A stretch of 64,000 nucleotides of DNA from Shewanella sp. GD04112 (GCF_029835735.1 NZ_JAOEAL010000001.1:310001-374000), one strand, 5' to 3'. Positions 1 through 9,142 are shown, numbered from the stretch's first letter. The notes: generated by a model from the letters alone, not told the origin. Program-made: numbers and translations.

Positions 1-988
1 GATTTTAACTGGCGGCCCTGATAAGCTGCATATCCTTACTGGTGGCCTAGTGATGACCCGCTATGGCCCAGTGCTCATCGCCACCCGTACCGATAACTTA
101 GCCACCTTGATCGATAAATTTATCAGTGCGGCGGCCACGGCCGTGATGTTGACCATAGTGTTAACCTTAGCGCTGGGCTATTTGTTTTCTAAGGCGATTT
201 TGCGCCGATTAGTGCAGTACAACCGCTTGAGTGAGCAAATTGAGCGGGGGCATTACGATACGCGTCTGCCGCTCAGTTGGCGTCAGGACGAGTTCGATAT
301 GTTGGCGCTGCAGTTTAATAACGTGCTGGATATTCTTGAGAATAACCTGATGGCGGTGCGCGGGGTGACAGATAACATTGCCCACGATTTGCGTACACCC
401 TTATCCCATATTCGCATTGGTCTTGAGGAGTTAGCGGCCAAATCCCCCGATGAAATCAGCGAAGGTTGCGCGATTTTGACCGAAGAGCTCGACCACTGTC
501 TTGCGACCTTCGATGCCATGCTCTCGCTAACACGTATCGAGGAAGGACAGCAAACCTTAGACTTGCAGGAACTGAGTTTGGCGCAGCTATGTACCGATTT
601 GTTGGACATGGCCGACGCGGTCGCCGAGTCGAATGAGCAAACCTTGAGTCTATCGCTCCTATCAGACCATAAGATTTATGGTGACAAGTATTTGTTGTTT
701 CAGGCCTTATATAACTTGGTCGACAATGCGATGAAGTACTCAGGCCAAGGCGCTCGCATCGATATTATTCAATCTGGCGCCCAAATTAAGATTTGCGATA
801 ACGGCCCGGGGATCCCCGATGACAGCAAGGAAAGGGTGTTTGAGCGATTAGTGCGTCTCGACCCCAGCCGCCATTTGCAGGGCACAGGTTTAGGATTATC
901 TATGGTCAAAGCGATCATGTCGCGGCACAATGCGCAAATTACTCTTTCGGATAATCATCCAGGCCTAGTAGTGACCATTCAGTTTTAG
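1..988 (+). CDS. Sensor histidine kinase, 5' end cut by the window
   Basis: This is the C-terminal part of a membrane histidine kinase that would phosphorylate a response regulator lying to the left of the window. The frame is open from base 2, so about 328 residues are visible and the real start is outside. In order: the end of a periplasmic region, one transmembrane helix (about 110-190 in DNA), a HAMP-like linker, a DHp domain with the H-box HDLRTPL (phospho-acceptor His near base 385), then the ATPase domain with N-box LVDNAMKYS, G1 DNGPGIPD and G2 GTGLGLS. All catalytic motifs are intact. The signal sensed cannot be read from the sequence. The pseudouridine synthase follows 32 bases downstream on the same strand but is functionally unrelated. 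Confidence 0.93.
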   Translation, partial: ILTGGPDKLHILTGGLVMTRYGPVLIATRTDNLATLIDKFISAAATAVMLTIVLTLALGYLFSKAILRRLVQYNRLSEQIERGHYDTRLPLSWRQDEFDMLALQFNNVLDILENNLMAVRGVTDNIAHDLRTPLSHIRIGLEELAAKSPDEISEGCAILTEELDHCLATFDAMLSLTRIEEGQQTLDLQELSLAQLCTDLLDMADAVAESNEQTLSLSLLSDHKIYGDKYLLFQALYNLVDNAMKYSGQGARIDIIQSGAQIKICDNGPGIPDDSKERVFERLVRLDPSRHLQGTGLGLSMVKAIMSRHNAQITLSDNHPGLVVTIQF

Positions 989-1020
989 GCCAATATCCGC
1001 GTGACAGTGTTGAGAACCCC

Positions 1021-1707
1021 ATGTACCGAATCATAGCCGATGAGGCTGATTTTCTTGTTATTTCTAAATCGCCGAATGTGCATTTTCACAGTCAAGATGG
1101 CACTGCGGGTGTCGTTGCGCAGCTGGAGCAGGATTTAGGGATAAAACTCTTTGCCGTGCATCGGCTCGATACGCCGACCTCAGGGCTGTTACTGTTAGCC
1201 AAACATCCTGCGGCGGCGCGGCAGTTGACCGAGCTTTTTAGCGCCCATCAAGTGCAGAAATACTATCTTGCACTCGCCAAAGGTAAGCCGAAGAAGAAGC
1301 AAGGCTGGGTGATTGGCGATATGGCTAAATCCCGCCGCAGCATGTTTAAGTTGATGCGTACAAAAGAAAACCCAGCGATTACCCAATTCTTCTCCACCAG
1401 TGTTGGCGATGGGCTTAGGCTTTATTTACTCAAGCCCCACTCGGGGAAAACCCATCAGTTACGGGTTGCCCTCGCAAGCCTCGGGGTACCAATTTTAGGC
1501 GATGCCCTCTATGGCTCGGATGTCGCCGACCGTTGTTATCTGCACGCCTATTGCCTGCATTTTCGTTATCAATATGAGGATGGCAGTTGGCATGATTATG
1601 AGTATTTTGATATCCCGCAACAGGGCGAGGTCTTTAGTATGCAGGGCGTGACAGAGGCGCTTAAGCAGTGGCAAGCCCCCGAGTCATTAGACTGGCCCGA
1701 TCGTTAG
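1021..1707 (+). CDS. RluA-family pseudouridine synthase
   Basis: A 228-residue enzyme of the RluA class, which isomerises uridine to pseudouridine in RNA. The signature HRLDTPTSGLLLL lies near residues 41-53 and contains the catalytic Asp. Later motifs PHSGKTHQLRVAL and LGDALYG are also typical. There is no S4 RNA-binding domain in front, so this is a short single-domain member (TIGR01621-like from memory). The RNA target is unknown. The ATG at 1021 is the first in frame. The stop overlaps the stop of the convergent diguanylate cyclase by four bases, so no terminator separates them. Confidence 0.9.
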   Translation: MYRIIADEADFLVISKSPNVHFHSQDGTAGVVAQLEQDLGIKLFAVHRLDTPTSGLLLLAKHPAAARQLTELFSAHQVQKYYLALAKGKPKKKQGWVIGDMAKSRRSMFKLMRTKENPAITQFFSTSVGDGLRLYLLKPHSGKTHQLRVALASLGVPILGDALYGSDVADRCYLHAYCLHFRYQYEDGSWHDYEYFDIPQQGEVFSMQGVTEALKQWQAPESLDWPDR

Positions 1708-2879
1708 GCTTGTGGTGTTAGGGCTTGGCAGATCCTGTCTCGCCCCTCTGATTTGGCGCGATACATGGCATGGTCGGCTTCGATTAAGAGCTTGTCTGGC
1801 TCACAGCCTCGGTAAATGGTGGCGTAACCAATGCTGGCATAGAGTTGGATCTCCTGCCCTTGGCATTGAAGCGGATTTTCCCTCAACACCCTATGTAACT
1901 TATCTGCGACGGTTCTGGCGGCGGACGCACTGGTGGCGGGCAGTAATACCAGAAACTCCTCTCCACCTTGGCGGCATAGGACGTCATGTTCCCTCAATAC
2001 AGTGCTAAATAGTCTTGCAGCCGTAAGTAGGGCGAGATCGCCTACGGCGTGGCCATATTGATCGTTGATTTGTTTGAAATGATCGAGATCGAGCAATATC
2101 AGACTGTAGGGCTCAGCATTTTTTTGCCAGCGTTGATGGATAACCGTAAGCCGCTTTTGCATCGCCCGCCGATTCCACAGCCCAGTCAGTTGGTCTCGCT
2201 CGGCTAATACTCTGATTTTGCTGACAAGGCGTGTTATCGCATTGCCAATCATTACTATGTTGATGATAAGGGCGAGGACAACATAAAACCACAGCACGGG
2301 CGTTGCCTCCTCCCGATAGATGGCGATAAAGACATGGTTTTCGTTCGATGAAAGCAGGGCGATTAAGAAGCGAAGAGTGAAGATAATGACCATGGCGACT
2401 AATGGCAGCACCATCGCCGTGGCGACTTTGCTGCCAGCATCTGGCTTGATAGCAATAAAATTATCTCGAGTCAGCATCACAAAGGTAAGGGCGGCATTGG
2501 CTGAAAACAGCATGGCCAGCACTGGCTCTGAGTGTGAGCTCGGGGGAACCGTTAACATCAATACTGCGGTGATAGTAAGAATGGTTAGATCGAACTGAGT
2601 GCTGTGCTTCAAGCGAAAGAGATACTGGGTCCCCCAACGCAGCATGATAAATCCCAACAAGATGATGATATCCGAGCAAAACCAATAGAGATAACTGTTT
2701 GATTCTGTCCGTTGGGTATTGAGTATGATGCCAAACAGCACAAAAAGGTTGGCGAGGGAAAATCGCATGCTGGCTAAGGTGGCGATTTTTAACGGTTGAG
2801 CGATTAATCCCCAAGCAATAGCGGCGGTGCCCGTGAGCAGGCAGATAAACTTAATCAGTAAAAGGGCTTGAGGATCCAT
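1704..2879 (-). CDS. Membrane diguanylate cyclase (GGDEF)
   Basis: A 391-residue protein that should make cyclic di-GMP from two GTP. The N-terminal half has about six hydrophobic helices and no recognisable sensor domain. The C-terminal GGDEF domain begins at RDQLTGLWNRRAM and has the active-site motif RQGGEEF, the functional GGEEF variant. DLDHFKQINDQYGH upstream carries the metal-binding Asp. No RxxD inhibitory site is evident just before the GGEEF. The protein ends directly after the domain, with no EAL domain. The start at 2879 (MDPQALLLIK) puts a hydrophobic helix at the N terminus. The input signal is unknown. Confidence 0.92.
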   Translation of the reverse strand: MDPQALLLIKFICLLTGTAAIAWGLIAQPLKIATLASMRFSLANLFVLFGIILNTQRTESNSYLYWFCSDIIILLGFIMLRWGTQYLFRLKHSTQFDLTILTITAVLMLTVPPSSHSEPVLAMLFSANAALTFVMLTRDNFIAIKPDAGSKVATAMVLPLVAMVIIFTLRFLIALLSSNENHVFIAIYREEATPVLWFYVVLALIINIVMIGNAITRLVSKIRVLAERDQLTGLWNRRAMQKRLTVIHQRWQKNAEPYSLILLDLDHFKQINDQYGHAVGDLALLTAARLFSTVLREHDVLCRQGGEEFLVLLPATSASAARTVADKLHRVLRENPLQCQGQEIQLYASIGYATIYRGCEPDKLLIEADHAMYRAKSEGRDRICQALTPQA

Positions 2880-3036
2880 GGTTAGGGTTCATTTTTTCCT
2901 TTAACTATAGATGGCTTTTTCAGTTTGTGCGGACGTATATACCACTCAAACAAAACTGTTGACGATGAAAAAGTTGCAAACCTGCACACTAACTGCGAAG
3001 TTAGTTAAAGATATGGTCAATTAAGGACAGCCTGCT

Positions 3037-3204
3037 ATGGATACAAACAAATTACTCTTAGTCATCATTGCGATTCTATTACCTCCAGTCGCGGTATTTT
3101 TAAAGGCGGGTGCAGGCAAGGACTTATTAATCAACATAGTGTTGTGTTTATTTTTCTGGTTCCCCGGTTTGTTGCATGCACTCTGGGTGGTGACGAAAGA
3201 TTAG
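3037..3204 (+). CDS. YqaE/Pmp3-family small membrane protein
   Basis: A 55-residue protein starting MDTNKLLLVIIAILLPPVAV. It has two transmembrane helices joined by a short loop (KAGAGKDLLIN), with the PP in helix one and the FWFPGLLHALW pattern in helix two that typify the Pmp3/YqaE family. Family members are small hydrophobic proteins linked to salt and membrane-potential stress in yeast and plants. The bacterial role is poorly known. AAGGA sits about 9 bases before the ATG. A strong terminator follows 12 bases after the stop, so it is a single-gene unit. Confidence 0.85.
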   Translation: MDTNKLLLVIIAILLPPVAVFLKAGAGKDLLINIVLCLFFWFPGLLHALWVVTKD

Positions 3205-3216
3205 TGAATCCCCAAT

Positions 3217-3246
3217 AAAAAAGCGCAACTTAGGTTGCGCTTTTTT
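3217..3246. terminator. Bidirectional rho-independent terminator
   Basis: The hairpin arms GCGCAAC and GTTGCGC with a short loop are flanked by an A-run on the left and TTTTTT on the right. It can end both the small membrane protein gene (plus strand) and the TonB receptor gene (minus strand, stop at 3270). Confidence 0.85.
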
Positions 3247-3269
3247 ATACGGTAAATTGGGTGTGCTAA

Positions 3270-5441
3270 CTAGAAAGCCACTGTATAACCGAGTGTTGCT
3301 GTGCGACCCATGCCTTTGAAATAACGATCATTAGTACCCATAGTTTGTGAGTAGTAGTTGAAATAATCCTTATTAAACAGGTTTTGTACGCCTAAGGTTA
3401 AGGTGCCAGTGTAGAGCGGCATAGAGAATGACGCATCGACAGTGGTGTAGCCATTAAACTCGGCATATTTCTCGCCTGTGGCATCTTCGAAATCACGGTC
3501 CATAAAGTAGTTTGCCTGTACGCGCGTCGACATTTCGTTATCGAAATTATGGTTCCAGAACAGGTTGATACGATTCGGTGAAATGTTGGCACCATCGAGA
3601 TCGGTATCCGTTTTGTTGTCATCATTCGAATCGTATTCACCGCGCTGAATCGCTAGATTCATGCCCAGATCGTCGTTGCTGGTCAGGTAGGCGGTGATAT
3701 TGGCTTCGATACCGTCAATCACGCTCTTCTCACGTTTAACGTCGTAGAAGCCGTCGCTGTTTAAGGCTAAACGGGCGCCATAATCGGTGGCCGAACGGTA
3801 GTAAGCAATCTTAGCGCTCAAGAATTCACCTTGGTAATCGGCGCCAAACTCCACGTTATCCGTCACAATCGGTGCAAGGGATAGAGAGTCGCTGATACTT
3901 GGGTTCGCTCCAGGGAAGCTGTTACCGTCGCGCAGAATGCGGCCGATATCCGGCATACCAAAGCCTTGGTTATAGCTAGTGTAAACGCGGATATCTGGAG
4001 TGATCTTGTAGGAGACTCCTATGTTGAATAGGGTCTCGTCAAAACTCGCTTCGCCCCCTTCGATTTGTTTATTTCCCGCGCCGTAGAGCGTCTTATAGTC
4101 ATCGACATTGAGTTTAGCGTGCTCGTAGCGTACGCCGGTCGATAGGGTTAGATCAGTAATTAAATCATAATCTAACTGCAAATAAGGCGCGAAGTTGTCA
4201 TAGGTGCTTTCAGGCACCCACGACAGACCAGTCTGCACTAAATCCTGCTCAGTGGTATCGCGGAACAGGTCGATACCATAGGCGGCATCGATACCCGTAT
4301 CGGCAATATTTTTGGCAATTAACGAGGTCTTTAATCCCCATTTGACTGAAGAGTTACGCGATTGCTCATAGTACCAACTCTCGCCTTTAGGGCCTTCGCA
4401 TTGTACTAAGTTGTCGTTATTGGCAAATGCAGGATCGTAGAACGTCTTGTTACAGCCACCGCCATACACGGCCTCAAAATCTTGATTAAACAACTGAATA
4501 CTCAGCTGTTGACCGGCAATATTCTCGTGGGTGTAAGTGAGGCTAGTCGTCGTGACTTGGTTGTTGGCCGCTTCCCAAGGTTGTTTTTCTTCGATTGCGC
4601 CCGTTGGTTTACCTGTGGTGATATCGCCTTTCACCGGCATCCAATCGCCATTGTTCTCCATGTTGTAATGGTTAACCATCAGCTCTAAGCGCGACTCGGC
4701 AAAGTTATGGCCGAGTTTGATAAAGAAGTCTTTGCTCTGGCTGTCCATGGACTCACCTTGCGTCGTGTCCACCCCAATCACATCGTGGTTTGCATCGTAG
4801 TACACGCCGTTATTGCGATAGCTCACCGAGCCCAACATATCGATCAGCTCGGATTCGCCCGAAAACGCATAGCTGGCACCAAAACTTACACCGTTCGATT
4901 TGAGCGAGTCGGGCACAGTAACATCGAAACTGACGACGTGTTGGTTATCACCCGTTGGTTTTTTGGTGATGTAGTTGATGATACCGCCCTGTGCGCCTAA
5001 GCCGTGCATCGCATTGGCGCCGTGGATAATTTCGATACGCTCGATCATCGCAGGGTCGATAGTTTGTCCCGAACGACCACCACTACGCAGTGGGTTGGAT
5101 TGGGGGACGCCATCGATCATTATTAATGGCGGACGGCCACGCAGGGTTTCGCCCGTGTTGCTCATCTTCTGGCGGCTGGGTGAAAAGCTAGGTGCTAAGT
5201 TGCCGATAATCGTCGACAAATCTTTAGTGGTGCGGAACTGCTCTTCGAGTTGCACGCGGTCGATAATGGTCACTGTATTGGGAATGGAGCTTGGCGATTT
5301 ATCCATGCGGCTCGCGGTGACAGTGATTTTTTCGATGTCTTTATTCTTATTCGTTCCCGTATCTGGGGCTTCTTGAGCCACTGCGGATTGGGTGAGGGCG
5401 GCAAATACGGCGAGGGCAACAAACGAGGTTTTGAACGTCAT
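3270..5441 (-). CDS. TonB-dependent outer membrane siderophore receptor
   Basis: A 723-residue TonB-dependent receptor, expected to import a ferric siderophore across the outer membrane. It has a signal peptide cleaved after AQSAVAQ-type residues (about 1-22) and a TonB-box-like stretch DIEKITVTAS. A plug domain follows with TLRGRPPLIMIDGVPQSNPL and ERIEIIHGANAMHGLGAQGG, then a 22-strand barrel ending in aromatic GYTVAF. The plug resembles hydroxamate or catecholate receptors but the ligand cannot be assigned. GGAAG precedes the ATG. A Fur-box-like sequence about 75 bases upstream suggests iron repression. No siderophore biosynthesis or inner-membrane transport genes lie nearby. Confidence 0.93.
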   Translation of the reverse strand: MTFKTSFVALAVFAALTQSAVAQEAPDTGTNKNKDIEKITVTASRMDKSPSSIPNTVTIIDRVQLEEQFRTTKDLSTIIGNLAPSFSPSRQKMSNTGETLRGRPPLIMIDGVPQSNPLRSGGRSGQTIDPAMIERIEIIHGANAMHGLGAQGGIINYITKKPTGDNQHVVSFDVTVPDSLKSNGVSFGASYAFSGESELIDMLGSVSYRNNGVYYDANHDVIGVDTTQGESMDSQSKDFFIKLGHNFAESRLELMVNHYNMENNGDWMPVKGDITTGKPTGAIEEKQPWEAANNQVTTTSLTYTHENIAGQQLSIQLFNQDFEAVYGGGCNKTFYDPAFANNDNLVQCEGPKGESWYYEQSRNSSVKWGLKTSLIAKNIADTGIDAAYGIDLFRDTTEQDLVQTGLSWVPESTYDNFAPYLQLDYDLITDLTLSTGVRYEHAKLNVDDYKTLYGAGNKQIEGGEASFDETLFNIGVSYKITPDIRVYTSYNQGFGMPDIGRILRDGNSFPGANPSISDSLSLAPIVTDNVEFGADYQGEFLSAKIAYYRSATDYGARLALNSDGFYDVKREKSVIDGIEANITAYLTSNDDLGMNLAIQRGEYDSNDDNKTDTDLDGANISPNRINLFWNHNFDNEMSTRVQANYFMDRDFEDATGEKYAEFNGYTTVDASFSMPLYTGTLTLGVQNLFNKDYFNYYSQTMGTNDRYFKGMGRTATLGYTVAF

Positions 5442-5516
5442 ATAACTTCCTGCTAAGGGCGAGTGAATTTGCTACACCGATATCCTTGGCATCAGACTAT
5501 TCCGTTAAACAACATT

Positions 5517-5538
5517 GCAAATGATAACGATTTTTATT
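5517..5538 (-). promoter_or_regulatory. Probable Fur box of the TonB receptor gene
   Basis: The stretch GCAAATGATAACGATTTTTA matches the 19-base Fur consensus at about 13 positions, including the core AATGATAA. It lies about 75 bases before the receptor start, where a Fur operator would block the promoter. Assigned by eye. Confidence 0.65.
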
Positions 5539-5745
5539 GCGGCTGATTTTAAGGAAGTGAATTGGGCTTGTCTAGTCGAGTTGTAAATAAAATGCGTGGA
5601 AAAAGTGGCACTTTCTTGAACTTGTGACTCGGTTATCAATATAGGTGCATTTAGATTGAGGGTTTGCACGTAGGCTGAGCCGCCGATTTGTTGCCGAGTC
5701 GAAGGAAGAATATAATGGCGACCTTTTTCTCGCCTTGGTGCCGAT

Positions 5746-5937
5746 ATGAACCGTAAAAAGAAGATTAACCAAACGCTTAAACAGAAGGCGAAAAAAGCCA
5801 ATGCCAAGTTGCATAGCAGCAATAAGCCTAAATACGTTTCTAAAGCCGAGCGAGCGGCGCAGGCTATCGCGGCAGAAACCGAGGTGACTCAACCCGTTGA
5901 ACAACCCGCTGAGGTCGTTGCCAACGGGAATGCTTAA
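5746..5937 (+). CDS. DUF2986-type small basic protein
   Basis: A 63-residue protein starting MNRKKKINQTLKQKAKKANA. The first 40 residues are very basic (Lys, Arg, Asn), and the tail is acidic to neutral and rich in Pro, Val and Glu. I recognise the N-terminal pattern as DUF2986, a short family of unknown function in marine gammaproteobacteria. The ATG at 5746 lies just after a GTGCCGAT stretch, with no strong Shine-Dalgarno. It stands alone between the divergent TonB receptor and the convergent M23 peptidase gene. Its basic nature suggests nucleic-acid or ribosome contact, but that is only inference. Confidence 0.7.
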   Translation: MNRKKKINQTLKQKAKKANAKLHSSNKPKYVSKAERAAQAIAAETEVTQPVEQPAEVVANGNA

Positions 5938-5949
5938 CCGACCAACCTT

Positions 5950-6462
5950 TTACTTAGGGTCTAAATAGTCGATTGGATTTAAGTAAAACGCCTTTTTATA
6001 TCCTTGGGTTGAAGTGTCGATTAACCAAGGTCTGGGTAGCATGCTTAAAATGGAATAGTGCAAATGGGGCGGTTTGCCTTGGGCGTTCCCCGTTGTGCCT
6101 ACAGTACCTAGCACATCCCCGCGTCCCGCAAATAACCCTGTCGATGCGTTAAGGCTGTCGAGGTGGGCAAAATAGTGGATTTGCCATTTCGGGCCGAGTC
6201 CCACGATCACCTTACCCCCCTTAAAAAACTCCCCTTTATACAGAAGTAACAACGGCGTTGGTGCGATTACGGGCGTATTGGCCGCGGCAAATATATCAAT
6301 GCCTTTGTGGGTGCCTGAGCTGCCCCAGGGTTCATACCAAAAGGTTTGGCTATTCCAATCCTTATTGCTGGCGCCTTTGACTGGGATGACGGGCTGTTCT
6401 GGCACTAGGCTCCCTGCAAGAATAAAAAGCAGCATGGCGAGCGTGATAAATTTGAGCTTCAT
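5950..6462 (-). CDS. M23-family metallopeptidase
   Basis: A 170-residue exported LytM-type peptidase, expected to cut peptide cross-links in peptidoglycan or to act on a related substrate in the periplasm. Residues 1-20 form a signal peptide or anchor (MKLKFITLAMLLFILAGS). There is no lipobox Cys. The zinc motifs are present: HKGIDIF (HxxxD), then HYFAHLD and HLHYS (HxH) near residue 140. It is short for the family and has no LysM or coiled-coil region. AGGTCAAA precedes the ATG. It runs in the same direction as the next two envelope-related genes (6484-7780), which may be cotranscribed. Confidence 0.88.
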   Translation of the reverse strand: MKLKFITLAMLLFILAGSLVPEQPVIPVKGASNKDWNSQTFWYEPWGSSGTHKGIDIFAAANTPVIAPTPLLLLYKGEFFKGGKVIVGLGPKWQIHYFAHLDSLNASTGLFAGRGDVLGTVGTTGNAQGKPPHLHYSILSMLPRPWLIDTSTQGYKKAFYLNPIDYLDPK

Positions 6463-6483
6463 TTTGACCTCCGTTTAACGCTG

Positions 6484-7062
6484 CTAGTGGAACTCACTGA
6501 ATTCATGCCAATTCGCGGGGTACTGACTGCGCTCGGCCTCACTGAGTGATAGCCAGTAGGGCCGCCAAAACGTATCGCACCAAAACTCAATATTGCCCTG
6601 CAGACTCCCGAGTGTATCAGGATCGACATCAGGAAAGCTTTCCCACGGTGCTGGTGGCGCGGCCTTAAAGCCGATTAGTCGTTGCAGCAGCGCGATATCA
6701 TTGCTGATGAGTAGCACGCAGACTCCTGCAAAATCAGCATATTGATGTAGAAAAACATGGCTTGGTTCTTGGGCATGGTGCAACAGCTTACTCGATGCTG
6801 CATCCTTTTCAACAACAGGCGCGAATGCCATCTCGGTGAGCAGGGCATCGAGTCGCGGTTTATCTTGGTTACTCAACAAGCAATGTATTTGATAGGCGGC
6901 GAGATCTGGCTGCATCGCGGGGGTGACGATGGGATAAACTTGATGGCTGGGCAAAAGCAGGCGAGGTAAGGGCTTATTAAAAATCGCTTGGAGATCCGCT
7001 GCCTGTGAGTCTGTATTCGCCTTAGGGCCGAGGTGTCGTTTTAGCCAGTCGAGTAGTCCCAT
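6484..7062 (-). CDS. Protein of unknown function
   Basis: A 192-residue soluble protein starting MGLLDWLKRHLGPKANTD. I chose the ATG at 7062 because GGGAGGACAAAA stands right before it. The longer open frame to 7167 would overlap the CHAP gene upstream by about 90 bases. The sequence is rich in Leu, Pro and Asp, without signal peptide or transmembrane helix, and I do not recognise a domain. Pro-rich segments and the WLSLSEAERSQYP tail resemble immunity- or SMI1-like small acidic proteins, but that comparison is weak. It starts 17 bases after the CHAP gene stop, so the two are probably cotranscribed. Confidence 0.75.
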   Translation of the reverse strand: MGLLDWLKRHLGPKANTDSQAADLQAIFNKPLPRLLLPSHQVYPIVTPAMQPDLAAYQIHCLLSNQDKPRLDALLTEMAFAPVVEKDAASSKLLHHAQEPSHVFLHQYADFAGVCVLLISNDIALLQRLIGFKAAPPAPWESFPDVDPDTLGSLQGNIEFWCDTFWRPYWLSLSEAERSQYPANWHEFSEFH

Positions 7063-7078
7063 TTTTGTCCTCCCACTC

Positions 7079-7780
7079 TTAGCGTTTAAGTGGAGTCGCT
7101 TGTTGGTTTGCTTGGGGATTCCCCTCAGTACTTCCTTCAACGTTCTCCTCAACCTCTCCCGCCACAATCATGGTCGCAGGAGCTTCCCAGCGTAGCCAAC
7201 CCTTGGTACGCGGGGCATCGATATACCACAGGCCTTCACGTTGCACTAAGGGGAAAATCTCCCGTGACGGCGCAAAAGGGCCGGGGTTCTGCTGGGCAAT
7301 TTCGATACTAGTCTCAGTGACGCTGGCGACAATCGCGACATGGCCGTAGGGATTAAATATCCATGGCGCGAATACCAGTAAATCATCGGCCATAGGTTTG
7401 CTTTGGCTGCCATTGGTATATTGCCGTAGGGCACGTTTTTCATTCCAGCTCGCATCGGGCAACAGGTCATTGAAGAAGTCTTTGGCGTGACCGAAACTGT
7501 CGGGCATTTTGTGTTGATAACGCAGATAAAAGTAACGTTTAACGAACTCTACGCATTGGTATTTGATACCCAGGTTATAGCCGTCGAGGGAGAGGTTGCG
7601 CCCCTCGTTAGTGTTGACGCCGCCGTTATAATAAATCTCGACGCCATTGAGTGAGTCGAGTACATCACCCACTTGGAAGTCCGTATTTAAGTTATAACGA
7701 GTTAGCCCGTGGTAGCCGAGATAACCAAGGCCGCAGACTAGGCTCGCTGCGAGTATCAATAAACAAAAACCTTTCACCAT
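7079..7780 (-). CDS. CHAP-domain amidase/peptidase, membrane-anchored
   Basis: A 233-residue protein with one N-terminal helix (MVKGFCLLILAASLVCGLGYLG) and a periplasmic CHAP domain. The catalytic Cys is in YQCVEFVKRYFYLR and the His in YGHVAIVASV, followed by an Asn or Gln pair in EIAQQNPG. The fold resembles the amidase half of glutathionylspermidine synthase and peptidoglycan amidases, so it may cut a peptide or amide bond in the cell wall or a polyamine conjugate. The tail after residue 205 is low-complexity (Glu, Asn, Gln). It heads a possible three-gene unit with the unknown 192-residue protein and the M23 peptidase. Confidence 0.85.
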   Translation of the reverse strand: MVKGFCLLILAASLVCGLGYLGYHGLTRYNLNTDFQVGDVLDSLNGVEIYYNGGVNTNEGRNLSLDGYNLGIKYQCVEFVKRYFYLRYQHKMPDSFGHAKDFFNDLLPDASWNEKRALRQYTNGSQSKPMADDLLVFAPWIFNPYGHVAIVASVTETSIEIAQQNPGPFAPSREIFPLVQREGLWYIDAPRTKGWLRWEAPATMIVAGEVEENVEGSTEGNPQANQQATPLKR

Positions 7781-7922
7781 CTTTAGTACGACATTCTCAA
7801 AAGATAAATTGATTCAGCAGGATACAAGGTCGGATTGTATGCTGATGTCGCTAAAAACGTCTAGGCGTACGGGCTGTTTACCGGGAGCTTAATACTTTCG
7901 TTGTGCTTAAGGTGGGTAGGAG

Positions 7923-7955
7923 CCTTAGCGGCGCACTGATGAAGCGCCGCTAAGG
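7923..7955. terminator. Hairpin after the MBL-fold gene
   Basis: Perfect 12-base arms (CCTTAGCGGCGC and GCGCCGCTAAGG) with a 9-base loop, 15 bases beyond the stop of the minus-strand gene at 7970. There is no clear T-run on either side, so it may be a weak terminator or an RNA-stabilising hairpin. Confidence 0.5.
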
Positions 7956-7969
7956 AGATACTTCTATGA

Positions 7970-9088
7970 CTATTTATTGGAGGCGAGTTTGACTGGAACT
8001 ACTTCAAACTCGGGTCTGTCTTTGGGTAAGTATGACTTCCACCACCCTTGATTGAGCGCTGGGCTGTGGGCTAGATCATTGAGGTTAATCCCCTGACCAA
8101 ACTCAGGCGTCAGCAGGGGGACTGCATAGGCTTTCGCCGCCGCGGCAATCCGCTCTAAGGGTTCGTACCAACTGTGCAGCGCTAAGTCGAAACTGCTGTT
8201 GTGGATTGGGATAAGGTATTGACCTTGAAGATCTAAATGCGCCCGCAGCGATTGCTCAGGCTGCATGTGAATATCGGCCCACATCTCATCGTAGGCACCA
8301 GTTTCGACTAAGGTGAGGTCGAAGGGGCCCAGTTTATCGCCAATCTTTTTAAAACCATCAAAATAGCCTGAGTCGCCACTGAAAAAGATATTTAATTCAG
8401 GGGATTGAATAGCCCAAGATGCCCACAGGGTTTGATTTCTGTCTTTCAGTCCTCGGCCCGAAAAATGTTGTGCGGGGGTGGCGGTAAAGCGCACACCTTG
8501 GTGTTCGGTTGCTTGCCACCAGTTCAGGGTGATAATTTTTTCCTTCGGTATCCCCCAAGCAATCAAATGTTTATCGACACCCAGTGGCACAATAAACTTC
8601 TGAGTGCGCGCAGCGAGCGCCACTACGCTTTGCTTGTCTAAGTGATCATAATGATCGTGGGACAAGATAATCCCAGCGAGCGGCGGAATGTTCTCGAGCT
8701 CAATGGGCAGAGCGTGAAAACGTTTTGGACCAAACCATTGGCTGGGTGAGGCGCGCTTTGAAAACACAGGATCGGTTAACCAATACTGGCCGTTTAGCTG
8801 TAACAGCACAGTCGAGTGGCTGATTTTATACAGCATAGGCGTTGCCCCCGCCGTGGCGGACAGTTGCATGGGCTGAATAGGTAGCGCTTGGCTCGGAGTC
8901 TTATCGGGAATACGTTCAGTGACGTAACGCCATAAAATAGCAGGTAAATTACCTTCACCACTGTGAGCGTTCGGCGCTTCATTACGAAAGCGTTGATCCT
9001 GAGTTGGGGCAGTTTGAATGGTGTTGGGATCTAAGGTCATAATAACACTCCCGAGTAACAGTATGGCCAAGGTGATTTTGAGTCGCAT
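7970..9088 (-). CDS. MBL-fold metallohydrolase (NAPE-PLD/UlaG-like)
   Basis: A 372-residue exported metallo-beta-lactamase-fold hydrolase. It begins with a signal-like helix (MRLKITLAILLLGSVIM). Metal-binding motifs are SHDHYDHLD (HxHxDH) near residue 145, GDSGYFDGF near 240 and PIHNSSFDLALH further on. The WLTDPVF strand and the spacing resemble N-acyl-phosphatidylethanolamine phospholipase D and other phosphodiesterases, so a lipid or phosphodiester substrate is possible. The gene is divergent from a TetR regulator, with a perfect palindrome between the two, so it is probably the regulated target. Substrate unknown. Confidence 0.87.
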   Translation of the reverse strand: MRLKITLAILLLGSVIMTLDPNTIQTAPTQDQRFRNEAPNAHSGEGNLPAILWRYVTERIPDKTPSQALPIQPMQLSATAGATPMLYKISHSTVLLQLNGQYWLTDPVFSKRASPSQWFGPKRFHALPIELENIPPLAGIILSHDHYDHLDKQSVVALAARTQKFIVPLGVDKHLIAWGIPKEKIITLNWWQATEHQGVRFTATPAQHFSGRGLKDRNQTLWASWAIQSPELNIFFSGDSGYFDGFKKIGDKLGPFDLTLVETGAYDEMWADIHMQPEQSLRAHLDLQGQYLIPIHNSSFDLALHSWYEPLERIAAAAKAYAVPLLTPEFGQGINLNDLAHSPALNQGWWKSYLPKDRPEFEVVPVKLASNK

Positions 9089-9103
9089 CGTAAACTTGAT
9101 AAA

Positions 9104-9128
9104 AGTAAACTACACAGTGTAGTTTACT
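9104..9128. promoter_or_regulatory. Palindromic operator O1 between MBL and tetR genes
   Basis: Perfect inverted repeat with 12-base arms AGTAAACTACAC and GTGTAGTTTACT around a single A. It lies 16 bases before the MBL-fold start and 66 before the TetR start, which suits a TetR dimer site controlling both genes. Confidence 0.8.
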
Positions 9129-9142
9129 CAAGGCTGTGCAAA

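Noticed and set aside
7062..7167. Longer N terminus of the unknown 192-residue protein
   Set aside because: It would overlap the CHAP gene by about 90 bases, while the ATG at 7062 has a strong ribosome-binding site.
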